DNA of 64,000 nucleotides from Gelidibacter japonicus. Lineage in GTDB: Bacteria > Bacteroidota > Bacteroidia > Flavobacteriales > Flavobacteriaceae. Below are positions 27,110-36,552 of this stretch, one piece after another. The position numbers were made by a program, and so were the translations under genes. Below the pieces are notes generated by a model. The model ran no database searches, was not told the origin of the DNA, and was given only the letters and a program-made list of their open reading frames with translations. The stretch is taken from contig NZ_BJKB01000014.1 of the NCBI RefSeq assembly GCF_010725055.1, positions 58,319-122,318 of the forward strand. Direction: 5' to 3'. Numbering within the stretch: position 1 is the stretch's first letter; each line of letters begins with the position of its first letter.

Positions 27110-27556
27110 CTATTTTACATCAAATACCAAATCGACCTCTTTTGGAGGTAAGCATTGGGTGTCATTGCACACCATAAATTCCACTACGGCATTTACCTTA
27201 AACGCTTTCTTATTCTTGATTCGGATGCGCTGTTTAAAATCGGCTTTATTATCAAAATATTTGATGCGCATGCCAAAGATCTTGTCATCAATTTCATGAC
27301 CAACTCCTTCTGAAGTATTTCCGCGCTTCATATAATCAGAGCTACCTTCAAAAATAAAACTTGTGGGCACTGGACCATCTTTTGGAACATTTTGCGAATA
27401 TAAATGCCATTGGTCTTGAATGGTAGCTGTGGCCACAAGCTCATATTCCGTATCGGAAATTTTATTCACCGACGTTTTCCATTTCACAGGATCATGGATT
27501 TGAGAAAAGGCTTGAACACTAGATAAGATAAGAAACAGATATACTATATTTTTCAT
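27110..27556 (-). CDS. Exported DsbD N-terminal domain-like protein
   Basis: A 148-residue protein with a signal peptide (IVYLFLILSSVQAFSQ). The rest resembles the periplasmic immunoglobulin-like N-domain of DsbD: DPVKWKTSVNKISDTEYELVA, then WHLYSQNVPKDGPVPTSF near 50-67, and a redox pair of Cys in VCNDTQCLPPKEVDLVF near 130. DsbD-N relays electrons from the membrane domain to periplasmic thiol proteins. Here it stands alone without the membrane or thioredoxin domains, so its partner is elsewhere. Confidence 0.82.
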   Translation of the reverse strand: MKNIVYLFLILSSVQAFSQIHDPVKWKTSVNKISDTEYELVATATIQDQWHLYSQNVPKDGPVPTSFIFEGSSDYMKRGNTSEGVGHEIDDKIFGMRIKYFDNKADFKQRIRIKNKKAFKVNAVVEFMVCNDTQCLPPKEVDLVFDVK

Positions 27557-27694
27557 AGGCTTGATTTTTGGATTAATGATTGCTTTCTGCCGTCATCTAC
27601 TGTCATAACGCAAATTTCACCATTAACCCTTAGTTGCAAATGTTAAGAATGTATTAAATATTTAATACACATTTAAATTTATCTGATTTATTAA

Positions 27695-28882
27695 TTAAAA
27701 ATCGAGCTTGCTGAAAGATCTGTTTAAAATAGCTGCATCATTGACTTCTAACCATTTGTCCAATATTGTGGCATATATGGATCTAAAATCTACAGTATGT
27801 TTAACATCTCCATTATTGTCCAAATTTAATAAATTTGGCATCTCATTGTAGAATCCCGGTGCTTTCAGATTTTTCCCAATCAGAAAGACATTATTTGCAG
27901 CCCCATGGTCAGTGCCGTTGGCAGCATTTTGTTTTAAACGTCTTCCAAATTCAGAAAAGGTAAGGATCAAAGTATCTTTAAAGGTATTATTCCGTTCTAA
28001 ATCTTTAACAAAAACGTCAATGGATTTACTGTAGATGTCCAACAATCGGCTTTGTCTATTAATTTGTCCCGCGTGGGTATCAAAACCGCCCATTGAAATA
28101 TAATAAACTCTACTTTTCAATCCTGAGTTGATAAATTCAGCAGTGGTTTTAAGTTGTTTCCCAAATGGATTGTTAGGATATTCAAAACTACTTTTAAATG
28201 TTTTTGAAGTTTCGTAGATGTATTTTGCCGATGACCTCGCCTCTATCATCGTTTGATATAAGTACCCTAAATTATGCTCACTCAAATGCTCTTCACTTTG
28301 GTGATCAAGAACTTTTTTAAAATAGGGCGTTTGCATGTTATTATAGAGAATAGCCGGATTTTTTGTGGCGATGCCATTCAAGGTTTTTCCTTTCAAAACT
28401 AAGGAAAGACTATCATCCAACTCAATACCCCCATAGGATTTATGGATATTTTCGTCCAAATAACGTCCTAACCAACCTGTATCTAAATATTCATCAGAAT
28501 TGCTTGCCGTTTGCCAGATATCCGTTGATCTAAAATGTGATCGGTTTGGATTGGGATATCCAACATTGTTAATGATGGATACATAACCTTTATCGAATAA
28601 GTTTTTTAAAGGCCTTAGGCTTTCATGAAATCCCAAATGCTCATTAACTTTGATTAGTGCGTCTTTTTTGATGGCGAGTGTTGGCCTGCTGTTATAGTAA
28701 ATATCATTTGAATAGGGAATAATAGTGTTTAACCCATCATTGCCACCCGCCATTTGTATGATGACCAATTTTTTGAACCCTAAGGAAGTATTGGATACAT
28801 TCTCAAAAGCGCGCACAAAACTTGGCACGAAAAATAAACTACTTGCAAGAGCACTCTGTTTTACAAAATGACGTCGTTCCAT
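27695..28882 (-). CDS. DUF1501 family protein with Tat-like signal
   Basis: The ATG at 28882 (395 residues) places the twin-arginine-like signal MERRHFVKQSALASSLFFVPS at the N-terminus; a GTG at 28900 would overlap the upstream gene. DUF1501 features include VIIQMAGGNDGLNTIIPY near residue 40, NRSHFRSTDIWQT near 110, GGFDTHAGQ near 260 and LTFSEFGRRLKQNAANGTDHGAANN near 300. DUF1501 belongs to the alkaline-phosphatase/sulfatase-like fold, but its substrate is unknown. It follows the DUF1800 gene by 11 bp, the common pairing. Confidence 0.9.
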   Translation of the reverse strand: MERRHFVKQSALASSLFFVPSFVRAFENVSNTSLGFKKLVIIQMAGGNDGLNTIIPYSNDIYYNSRPTLAIKKDALIKVNEHLGFHESLRPLKNLFDKGYVSIINNVGYPNPNRSHFRSTDIWQTASNSDEYLDTGWLGRYLDENIHKSYGGIELDDSLSLVLKGKTLNGIATKNPAILYNNMQTPYFKKVLDHQSEEHLSEHNLGYLYQTMIEARSSAKYIYETSKTFKSSFEYPNNPFGKQLKTTAEFINSGLKSRVYYISMGGFDTHAGQINRQSRLLDIYSKSIDVFVKDLERNNTFKDTLILTFSEFGRRLKQNAANGTDHGAANNVFLIGKNLKAPGFYNEMPNLLNLDNNGDVKHTVDFRSIYATILDKWLEVNDAAILNRSFSKLDF

Positions 28883-28893
28883 AATCTTATTTT

Positions 28894-30285
28894 TTAGCAC
28901 AGTTGATATTCAGGTATTGACATCAATTGGATGCAAAACTCCTTGTTGTTTTTGATTTCCAAATTTGCCAGAAACCGTTCGGTATCCTTATCAATCGGGG
29001 AAATTATCAGTATTTCCTTCAGGTTTTGCGGACTCAAATGGCCGTAATTGGTCTCAAATACATTCCAATATTTTGTAACTTTTAGCAAACGTTTTTTATT
29101 CGCCTGACGCTTATAATACATTTCGAAATCATCTTCAAACGCTCCTTTTTCATCAACGTTGATAATTTCGTTATTGAGAAGTATTGCAGCCAATTTCATT
29201 CGAAACATGAGCGTGTTCGAATCGATCCAATTTCTGTCTTCTTTCCAGCCCGCTACGTTTGGTGGGTATAATAAAACCTGACCCATAATTCGTTGGATAT
29301 ATAACAATTGCAACGGTTTGTCAAAGGTCAAAGGCACTATTTTTTGAATTCCGACAAGTAGCTCGATGGGCGATTTAATCTTTGTGCCTCTATTTTTTGT
29401 CTCATAAAACCAGTCGGAACTAAAAATATATTGCATGAGATTTTTAATGTCATAATCCTTATAAAACAACTCGGTCAATGTTTTCAAGTGTGCCTCATCC
29501 AATGTGGGATTTACAAAATAGCGATAGATTTTTTCACAAATAAAACGCGCACATTGTTTTTGTTCACAGATGATGTCAATAATGTCATCGCCATCAAAAT
29601 TTCCTGTTTTACCCATAAAGGTCTTGATACCGTCATCATGCTTGAAAGGTCTTAAAAAGAAATCACCGTTAATCTTAAAGGACCAGCCTGTAAATGCCCT
29701 TGCGGATTCTTTGATATCATTTTCAGTATAATTCCCAATTCCCAAGGTGAACAATTCCATTAATTCTCTTGCGAAATTTTCATTGGGACTTGCCTTGACA
29801 TTCTGTCTATTATTGAGATATTTGCTCATGGAAGCCTCGCGTGCGATGGCTTTAACAAAATTCCTGAAATTTCCCAAAGCATGTTCCCGAAGTGTACTAT
29901 TATAGCGTTGGATGTACCATATATTATTATCTTGACAAACAAAAACATTGGCCCAAAAAAGAGTCATTTTTTCTGCAAGAACCGCATCTGAAGTGACCAT
30001 CCGTTCAATCCACCTGTAATTGAGCTCCATGATTTTTTCTCTGCTTTTTTTCTGCAAAGCTTTGAGGTCTATTTCGTCTGGATCAGGTTTCAATCTCCTA
30101 TTATCCAAATTTAAATAGCTTTCAAATTCTGAAAGATCCAGCTTTAAGGGAGTTGTCTGTTGGGATTTTTCAAAGAGTTGCTTCACCACAAAGGATCGCG
30201 ATTTGGAAGTGAGCGATCCAAGAGTCTTTGGATCAATACCAAATCCCGCTCTAAAATATAAGTGTTGAATGTGGTCTGTTTCCAT
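28894..30285 (-). CDS. DUF1800 family protein
   Basis: A 463-residue DUF1800 protein: HLYFRAGFGIDPKTLG near residue 8, MTLFWANVFVCQDNN near 107, NENFARELMELFTLGIGNYTENDIKESARAFTGW near 167-200, and YPPNVAGWKEDRNWIDSNTL near 337. There is no visible signal peptide. DUF1800 and DUF1501 genes occur together in many Bacteroidota and Planctomycetota, with unknown joint function. It is the first gene of this two-gene operon. Confidence 0.9.
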   Translation of the reverse strand: METDHIQHLYFRAGFGIDPKTLGSLTSKSRSFVVKQLFEKSQQTTPLKLDLSEFESYLNLDNRRLKPDPDEIDLKALQKKSREKIMELNYRWIERMVTSDAVLAEKMTLFWANVFVCQDNNIWYIQRYNSTLREHALGNFRNFVKAIAREASMSKYLNNRQNVKASPNENFARELMELFTLGIGNYTENDIKESARAFTGWSFKINGDFFLRPFKHDDGIKTFMGKTGNFDGDDIIDIICEQKQCARFICEKIYRYFVNPTLDEAHLKTLTELFYKDYDIKNLMQYIFSSDWFYETKNRGTKIKSPIELLVGIQKIVPLTFDKPLQLLYIQRIMGQVLLYPPNVAGWKEDRNWIDSNTLMFRMKLAAILLNNEIINVDEKGAFEDDFEMYYKRQANKKRLLKVTKYWNVFETNYGHLSPQNLKEILIISPIDKDTERFLANLEIKNNKEFCIQLMSIPEYQLC

Positions 30286-30401
30286 GGATTTAGTATTGGA
30301 TTTGATATTAAGACTCCATAATTTTTATAACGTTTAAAATGAAGGATTTAATATATAGGTTTATCCTAACTGATATAAGATATACTATTCAAACCTTAGA
30401 C

Positions 30402-30440
30402 CAAAAAAAAACCTTGTAGTGTTGTTTATAACTACAAGGT
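30402..30440 (-). terminator. Terminator of the SusCD/cyanophycinase operon
   Basis: The arms ACCTTGTAGT (30411-30420) and ACTACAAGGT (30431-30440) form a 10-bp stem. On the minus strand it is followed by a run of about nine T. It lies 115 bp past the last gene. The arms resemble repeats in the trp operon near 48330. Confidence 0.8.
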
Positions 30441-30555
30441 TTATGACTTAAATAATAAGAGTCTACAAGTAATCCCACAAGGGCTCTATACAAATGTTTT
30501 TTTTGTTCAATATAATCTTTTGGGTATTAATCCCACTTATGGGAATAAAACTTAG

Positions 30556-31836
30556 TTATCTTTTAATGAACTTATAGACTTGTTCTGATGTTTCGGAATA
30601 CAATTTTAACACATATAGGCCAGAACTTAAAGGTGTCACATCAATTGTTTCATTATTCAACATTTTTGCTGAAAACTCCTTCCCTAAAACACTGTAAATT
30701 TTAATTGATTTTATGGGAGTTTTTGATTTTATAAATAGTCTATCGGATGCTGGATTTGGATAGATTTCAACACTAAAATTCTCGAATTCTGGAATAGAAA
30801 GTGTGCCACACATCGGATTTGTTCCCGCTACGGCAGTAAAAACACCATCATCAATGGACCAATCCTCCCAAGCACCACCACTTCCGGTTTCCCAATCGGT
30901 GAGATCAAAATAATTGGTGCCAGATGCCGTTCCCGGAACTTTGTACACTTTTATGGCCTCTCCTCCTCTATTCCATGTGATAGGTTGAAATTTTTCAATC
31001 GTTTCTGGCATATAATCGGCAACACAATTGGATTGTAAAAAATAAGCGAATTCTGGATAAGCCGGATAATCACCAAATACTGAGGCTTTTCCATCTTCAT
31101 CGACACAAATTGCTGTGTATTCATTGCAAGCGATCCCAAAAGAACGTTTATTGTTATCTTTTGAATACCGAGCCATAAAAACACTTATCCGCCCTTCCCG
31201 ATCACGATCTGCAAAATGGGAATCGGTAATGACGTTTTCCATAAAAGGAATTTCCAAAAAATCGTTGTAGCCTAATGCCACTCTTGGGTGGTAAGGATTG
31301 CTCAAAGCAACTGGACTGGTCAGTGATCCATATTGTGCAGTGAAATAAGCACTTCCCAAAATGGCCATCCCAGCACTCGTACCACCAATAACACCTTGCT
31401 TGGTGTTGATGAAGGCATTTAACGCGTCTTCCATAGCATTATCCTTGAAATACTGGACATAATCATATTGGTCTCCACCTGCAAACCAAATGGCCTCTGC
31501 ATTAGCTACTTTTTCCAATACATATGGATCGACAGCGGCCATAGCATCATTAATAACAAATGTTCTTACCGAGTTTATGGTCACACCCAAACTTGTGTAA
31601 AAATAATCGTTGTACCCGTCATCTCCAGAAGCTCTCAATACAACAACATCGCCACCATCGGCCTGATTCAAGAACCACTTCATGGCGTCATCTTGCTCCC
31701 CAGCACCACCCATCAAGCAAATGCCCGCTTTATGATTGGTAGTGATATCTGTAGCATTACCGGTCAGGTATTCTGTATAATTCTGAGCAAAAACCATTTG
31801 GATGCTCAGTAAAAATAAGAGTGTAATTTTCTTCAT
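30556..31836 (-). CDS. Cyanophycinase-like S51 peptidase secreted by T9SS
   Basis: A 426-residue protein with a signal peptide (ITLLFLLSIQMVFAQ), an S51 peptidase/cyanophycinase domain and a T9SS type A sorting domain (VEIYPNPASDRLFIKS, SSGLYVLKLYS at residues 350-426). S51 features are GICLMGGAGEQDDAM near 40, EAIWFAGGDQYDYV near 116, the nucleophile motif GGTSAGMAILGSAYF near 152 with the Ser, and VITDSHFADRDREGR near 206. It is the last gene of the nine-gene locus and would act outside the cell, ahead of uptake. The substrate, cyanophycin or another aspartyl polymer, is inferred. Confidence 0.87.
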   Translation of the reverse strand: MKKITLLFLLSIQMVFAQNYTEYLTGNATDITTNHKAGICLMGGAGEQDDAMKWFLNQADGGDVVVLRASGDDGYNDYFYTSLGVTINSVRTFVINDAMAAVDPYVLEKVANAEAIWFAGGDQYDYVQYFKDNAMEDALNAFINTKQGVIGGTSAGMAILGSAYFTAQYGSLTSPVALSNPYHPRVALGYNDFLEIPFMENVITDSHFADRDREGRISVFMARYSKDNNKRSFGIACNEYTAICVDEDGKASVFGDYPAYPEFAYFLQSNCVADYMPETIEKFQPITWNRGGEAIKVYKVPGTASGTNYFDLTDWETGSGGAWEDWSIDDGVFTAVAGTNPMCGTLSIPEFENFSVEIYPNPASDRLFIKSKTPIKSIKIYSVLGKEFSAKMLNNETIDVTPLSSGLYVLKLYSETSEQVYKFIKR

Positions 31837-31854
31837 AAGCCTATAGTACTTGTT

Positions 31855-33165
31855 TTATTTCTGATTAGTTAAGCGATACATTAACACTGCGGTGATTTTT
31901 GCTTGAGTGGCAACCGTTCGCAAATCGCCAGTTTCTTCAATTGTGTGATCTCCACCACCGCCTGTTAAACCCAATCCATCAAGCGCCATATCTACATATC
32001 CTGAGGTAAAGGAGATATCGGCTGCTCCAGCGTTTCTCGGATTCACTGCCTCTACGGCTCCAAAGCCAAGATCCTGACTTACTGTATCATAAATTTTCAA
32101 GAGTTTTGTATTGCCTTCAGTTAATGCCAGAGGAGGATACCCATTATCGTTAAAAATCAATTCAGCAGTAGTGTTGGGGTAATTATTGGCCACAATTTGC
32201 TTCATAATGCAATGGGCCTTTTCCAATTGCTCTGGCGAAGTTGCACGAATATCGCCATGTACAATAGCCTGTTGCGCGACCACATTATTTTTTCCAAAAA
32301 CAGTACCGCCTGTAAGATCATCATTAACATCCAAATCAGTGCCACCAATAATAAAACCCGGATTAAAGGTCAAGTCCTTTTCTTTGGATAACTGCAAATA
32401 AAATTCATTCAAAATCCGCGAGGCTTCATAAATAGCGCCCACTCCAATATCCTTCGTGAACACCTGCGATGAATGCGCCGGTACCCCGGTGACTTTCAAT
32501 TGCCAATCTGAAGACCCCCGACGGGCAACCACAATGGTTTTCGGATTATTGTCTCCATTTTCAAATCCTAAGGCAATATCGGCACGTTTGGCAGCTTCTA
32601 TCAAATCTCTTTTAGACAATTCAATAGGTTCGCCACTTTTCTCTTCGTCGCCAGTCATGACGATTTCGATGGACATATCGTCTAAAACGCCAGCCTCTTT
32701 CAAAGCTTTCATGGCCAAAATAATAATCACGTCCCCACCTTTCATATCAGCAACACCCGGACCTTTCATAATATTCTCGTCTATCATGGTGTATTCCTGA
32801 AATGGGCTATCCAATTCAAAAACTGTATCCAAATGACCGATCAACAGAAATTTCGGCCCCTTTTTACCTTCTCTTTTAGCAATCAAATGTCCGGCTCGAC
32901 CGTAAGCTTCGCCGCTGGTCAATTCGGTATGGAATCCGAGTTGATCCAATTCTGCCTTAAACAATTCACCCACTTTTTTCACGCCATCAAAGTTCATCGT
33001 TCCACTATTGATATTGACTGCTTTTTTAAGCAAATCAATGGAAGCATCTACATGTTGATCGACAGATTTTATAATTTTTTTCTCCATTTTTCCTTTTTGT
33101 GCAAATGACAAGCTACTTATGAACAGAGCTGAAAGTATGAGAATTTTTTGTGATGTTTTCTTCAA
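31855..33165 (-). CDS. M20-family metallopeptidase, exported, glutamate carboxypeptidase-like
   Basis: A 436-residue exported peptidase. It appears to start at a TTG (33163-33165), since the signal peptide (KILILSALFISSLSFAQ) follows directly and no ATG precedes it. M20 zinc motifs are LIGHLDTVFE near 100, GPGVADMKGG near 124, MTGDEEKSG near 160, and the dimerisation domain RRGSSDWQLKVTGVPAHSS near 200. It resembles carboxypeptidase G2-type enzymes that remove C-terminal Glu or Asp. It lies 10 bp after the cyanophycinase gene and probably hydrolyses the released dipeptides in the periplasm. Confidence 0.88.
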   Translation of the reverse strand: MKKTSQKILILSALFISSLSFAQKGKMEKKIIKSVDQHVDASIDLLKKAVNINSGTMNFDGVKKVGELFKAELDQLGFHTELTSGEAYGRAGHLIAKREGKKGPKFLLIGHLDTVFELDSPFQEYTMIDENIMKGPGVADMKGGDVIIILAMKALKEAGVLDDMSIEIVMTGDEEKSGEPIELSKRDLIEAAKRADIALGFENGDNNPKTIVVARRGSSDWQLKVTGVPAHSSQVFTKDIGVGAIYEASRILNEFYLQLSKEKDLTFNPGFIIGGTDLDVNDDLTGGTVFGKNNVVAQQAIVHGDIRATSPEQLEKAHCIMKQIVANNYPNTTAELIFNDNGYPPLALTEGNTKLLKIYDTVSQDLGFGAVEAVNPRNAGAADISFTSGYVDMALDGLGLTGGGGDHTIEETGDLRTVATQAKITAVLMYRLTNQK

Positions 33166-33175
33166 AATAATAAGT

Positions 33176-34033
33176 TTAATTTAGTGAGAAATGTTCGCCT
33201 GGTAAATAGATATTCAGTTGAAGACCATGGGCCCCCAGTTTATCGTCATGCACATTTTTTGAACCTTTCGGGTTTTTTAGTGTAATGACCTGTGAATCGC
33301 CAATAATCTCAGCATTTGTACCACTCACCAATATAGCCGTAGCTTCATCAATACCAATACCAAGCATTTCAGGATGCTCTATAACGGCACTGATCAATCG
33401 GTTGTAGCGACTGCGTTTTACGAAATGCTGATCGATAATCACATTGGTCAACATGCCCAATCCAGTTCCGATTTCGATATTGTCCGCATCAATATTACGG
33501 AATGTGGACGCATATTCCGGATGTTTCAATTCGGCACCCGTAATCATCATTTTGCTCATGACCGCTGCTCCAGCACTGGTACCAGCAATCAGATTGCCTT
33601 TAGAATAGGCATTGTGGATGGCCTTTTCTATATCAGTTCCGGCAACAATATCCATAAATCGGTTTTGATCGCCACCTGAAATATATATCATTTTGGCGTT
33701 TTTGATGGAATCCACTTTCGATTTAGTTAAGACCTCATCTTTCACAAAATCAAGCCCATAAACATTTTTTAGTCCTTTTTCGATAAATTGTTTGCTGGCA
33801 TAATAGACCGCAGAATCTGGTTCTGAACTGGACATTGGTAAAATAATACCATATCCCGATTTATCGATTCCCGATTCCTTGATGATTCGATCTATCATAG
33901 CAGAAGGTCTGGAACCTCCGCCTATGATCACCAATTTGCCTTTATTCTGAACCTCCTGTGCAATTATGGGAGTAATGCAGAACATACTCCCAATAAATAC
34001 ACATATTGCTAAAAATCCTTTTAACCTCATCAT
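33176..34033 (-). CDS. cphB: Cyanophycinase (S51 peptidase), exported
   Basis: A 285-residue protein of about cyanophycinase length with an N-terminal signal (FLAICVFIGSMFCITPIIAQ). Motifs: LVIIGGGSRPSAMIDR near residue 33, the Ser nucleophile in LIAGTSAGAAVMSKMMITG near 148, GLGMLTNVIIDQHFVKRSRYNRL near 190-212, and IGIDEATAILV near 225. Cyanophycinases cut multi-L-arginyl-poly-L-aspartate to beta-Asp-Arg. Its start overlaps the stop codon of the upstream lipoprotein gene by 1 bp. The symbol is by family resemblance only; activity is inferred. Confidence 0.85.
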   Translation of the reverse strand: MMRLKGFLAICVFIGSMFCITPIIAQEVQNKGKLVIIGGGSRPSAMIDRIIKESGIDKSGYGIILPMSSSEPDSAVYYASKQFIEKGLKNVYGLDFVKDEVLTKSKVDSIKNAKMIYISGGDQNRFMDIVAGTDIEKAIHNAYSKGNLIAGTSAGAAVMSKMMITGAELKHPEYASTFRNIDADNIEIGTGLGMLTNVIIDQHFVKRSRYNRLISAVIEHPEMLGIGIDEATAILVSGTNAEIIGDSQVITLKNPKGSKNVHDDKLGAHGLQLNIYLPGEHFSLN

Positions 34034-35166
34034 TATGGCTTTTTTCCTATTACAATTCCGCTGATGCCAGCAGTTCCTTGATAATAGATTTCTGCGTCAC
34101 TTCCATCCAAGTTGGCTCTCATCATGGTATATGCTCTTCGGTCTCCCCAATAAAGTTTTTCTCCATACGGGTCATAAGCCAAACCATACACCACACGTGA
34201 AACGCCTACAGCAATGGTAGTAATCCCAGTGCCGTCTAAATTTGCCGATTTGATTCTGATATCTCCAGACGCAACATATTCATCATAATAAATACGGTTT
34301 CCAACCACGATGATACTCGCACCTTCAACCCCAGGAATTATTTCTGTTTCTCCGGTACCATCTAAATTTTTAGACCATACACCTCCATCGTAATTAATCC
34401 AATAGAGTTTTCTATTGACCAGATCAATGGCCAATCCGTCAGGATCATTTGCTTGACCGGTAACGAAATCTTCTACTTGAGAAAGATCTGTACTGCTCAA
34501 ATCTGAACGTTGGACTCCACTACTTGTATTAAAATAGAGTTGGTTTTCCTCATAATCAAAGGCCATCCCAATTGGACTGTTTACATTAGTCCTGAATTCC
34601 TCAAAATTACTACCATCTAAATTGGCTCTGAAAATTTTATTAGCACCATAATCACTGATATACAATTTATTGTTTAAGGTGTCCATTGCCATACCATATG
34701 ATGTTTGGGCCACTAAACCATTTATTGGTGTAAAAATTGGTGCTTGCGTATTGATAAGACCTTGATACACCTTGGTGCCATCCGTAAAATAAATCGGCGT
34801 GCCTGTGGCGTTAGGATCTTTAATTACAATGGTTTGTGACGATTCTTTTATTTCTAAAGAACCAGAAGTTGTGACCACTAAGTTTACAACATAGACTCCA
34901 GCCTCGTTATAAATATAGGTAGGACTGGTTTCTGTAGAGGAATTGCCATCTCCGAAATTCCAATAATAGGTGGCATTTCCTACGGTTCCTGGCACTATAG
35001 ATGTGTTGGTAAACGTAACCGTGGCCGGTGCGAACTCATCATTGCTTATAGTATAAGTAAATGAAGGTACCGTACTTGCCGGTGGCACCGGAAAATCATC
35101 ATCACTACAGGACTGAAAACAGATACCGATTGTCATTAAAAAGAATATAATAAACGAATTTTTCAT
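34033..35166 (-). CDS. PKD-domain lipoprotein with YWTD-like beta-propeller
   Basis: A 377-residue lipoprotein (signal ending IGICFQSC). One PKD domain (YYWNFGDGNSSTETSPTYIYNEAGVYVVNL, residues 66-95) is followed by a propeller of LDL-receptor YWTD-like repeats (DTLNNKLYISDYGANKIFRANLDG, VNRKLYWINYDGGVWSKNLDG, GEKLYWGDRRAYTMMRANLDG). It probably sits on the outer surface and binds the polymer or its fragments for the SusCD pump. It is a paralogue of the next gene upstream (6 bp away), which has two PKD domains. Confidence 0.85.
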   Translation of the reverse strand: MKNSFIIFFLMTIGICFQSCSDDDFPVPPASTVPSFTYTISNDEFAPATVTFTNTSIVPGTVGNATYYWNFGDGNSSTETSPTYIYNEAGVYVVNLVVTTSGSLEIKESSQTIVIKDPNATGTPIYFTDGTKVYQGLINTQAPIFTPINGLVAQTSYGMAMDTLNNKLYISDYGANKIFRANLDGSNFEEFRTNVNSPIGMAFDYEENQLYFNTSSGVQRSDLSSTDLSQVEDFVTGQANDPDGLAIDLVNRKLYWINYDGGVWSKNLDGTGETEIIPGVEGASIIVVGNRIYYDEYVASGDIRIKSANLDGTGITTIAVGVSRVVYGLAYDPYGEKLYWGDRRAYTMMRANLDGSDAEIYYQGTAGISGIVIGKKP

Positions 35167-35172
35167 AGTTTT

Positions 35173-36522
35173 TTATTTAATTAATGCGATACCTCTTACA
35201 CTCCCTAATCCCGATTTCAACACTTCCTTGTTTGAGCCGTCCAAATCAGCACGATACAATTCGCCGGAATCTCGTCCGCCCCAGTATAATTTATTGGTTT
35301 CATTATCTATTATAATCCCGTAAATTCTGGTTCCGTTATCATCAACAGTTTCAATATTGGTCCCGTCAAGATTTGCTCTTTTGAGTTCATCTGAATTTTG
35401 GTCGTCAAAATAAATTTTGTTGTTTACAGTATCAACTGCAACCGCGTATCCATAAATTCCTGAAATAATAATAGAAGCGTTGCTTCCATCCAAATCAGCT
35501 ATATACAAATCTTCAATATTGGCATCATAGGCATATAGTTTATTATTAACCAGATCTAAAGCCAAACCTCTCCATGACGCTGAGGGAATGTTTAAAATTC
35601 CTATCTCTGGACTTGTACCGTCTAAATTTGCTCTTGACACATTGCCATCATTATCAACCCAGTACACCTTATTTCCTGCAACATCTAAGGCAATAGCGTA
35701 AGGATCATCGATGTCTGAGGCAATAACTTCCAATTCCGAGCCGTCGGGATTCATTCTCCAAATATTTCCAAATGGTGTTGTATCAAAATCACTGAAATAA
35801 ATTTTCTCATTAATTTCATCATAAGCCATTCCAACACCAGCCTTACCTGCTAAATCCAAAACATCAGAAATTGTTCCCGAACCGTCCAAGGATAGTTTTC
35901 TCATAAATTCGGTGCTGTAATCAATATAGTATAATTCTGCTGGATCTTCTGGTGCAGCGGCGACAATGATTTCCTTGGAAAACGTATGGGCACCACCTGC
36001 CCCATTGGACGTAAGTGTTACGGTAAATGTTCCTGCCGACGGATAGAAAAAGGTCGGATTTGTTTCGGTTGAACTTGAGTTATTAGCATCTCCAAAAGAC
36101 CAGCTGTAGCTTGTGGCCCCTAAAGAGGTATTAGTGAATTGAACCGGAATATTAGCCGTTAAATTGTCTTCATCAGTCACTGTAAAATTACTAGCCGGAG
36201 TGACCTTGATTTCCATACTGGAAATGGTAGAACCACCGGCACCGGTAGAGACCAAGCTCACCAAAAACACATCACTAGATTGGTATGATTTTTTAGGCGA
36301 TACCTGATTGGATGTGGTGCCATCTCCAAAACTCCACAAATACGCCGTAGCATTTTGGGATGTGTTGGTAAATTGAATATCCTCACCTACCTTGACTTCC
36401 GTTTTGCTTGCAGTAAATTCTGCTTGCGATTGTGGTGGTGTGACATCATCATCATTTTGGCACGTAAAAAATGCTAAAGAGAAGACACTTATTAGTATGT
36501 AATTTAGAAATTTAGTTTTCAT
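35173..36522 (-). CDS. Two-PKD-domain lipoprotein with YWTD-like beta-propeller
   Basis: A 449-residue lipoprotein (signal ending LAFFTC). Two PKD domains lie in residues 33-190 (AYLWSFGDGTTSNQVSPKKSY and SYSWSFGDANNSSSTETNPTFFY). A propeller with repeated NKIYFSDFD, NKVYWVDNDGNVSRANLDG and NKLYWGGRDSGELYRADLDG units follows. It is situated 30 bp after susD and, like its paralogue downstream, is probably an accessory surface glycan- or peptide-binding protein of the locus. Confidence 0.85.
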   Translation of the reverse strand: MKTKFLNYILISVFSLAFFTCQNDDDVTPPQSQAEFTASKTEVKVGEDIQFTNTSQNATAYLWSFGDGTTSNQVSPKKSYQSSDVFLVSLVSTGAGGSTISSMEIKVTPASNFTVTDEDNLTANIPVQFTNTSLGATSYSWSFGDANNSSSTETNPTFFYPSAGTFTVTLTSNGAGGAHTFSKEIIVAAAPEDPAELYYIDYSTEFMRKLSLDGSGTISDVLDLAGKAGVGMAYDEINEKIYFSDFDTTPFGNIWRMNPDGSELEVIASDIDDPYAIALDVAGNKVYWVDNDGNVSRANLDGTSPEIGILNIPSASWRGLALDLVNNKLYAYDANIEDLYIADLDGSNASIIISGIYGYAVAVDTVNNKIYFDDQNSDELKRANLDGTNIETVDDNGTRIYGIIIDNETNKLYWGGRDSGELYRADLDGSNKEVLKSGLGSVRGIALIK

Positions 36523-36552
36523 AAGATCTATTTTAAATGTGGTGATTAGTTT

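Noticed and set aside
30411..30440. Terminator at 30.4 kb as a trp-family mobile repeat
   Set aside because: The arms resemble the repeat at 48314, but the T run and position behind an operon are enough to explain it as a terminator.
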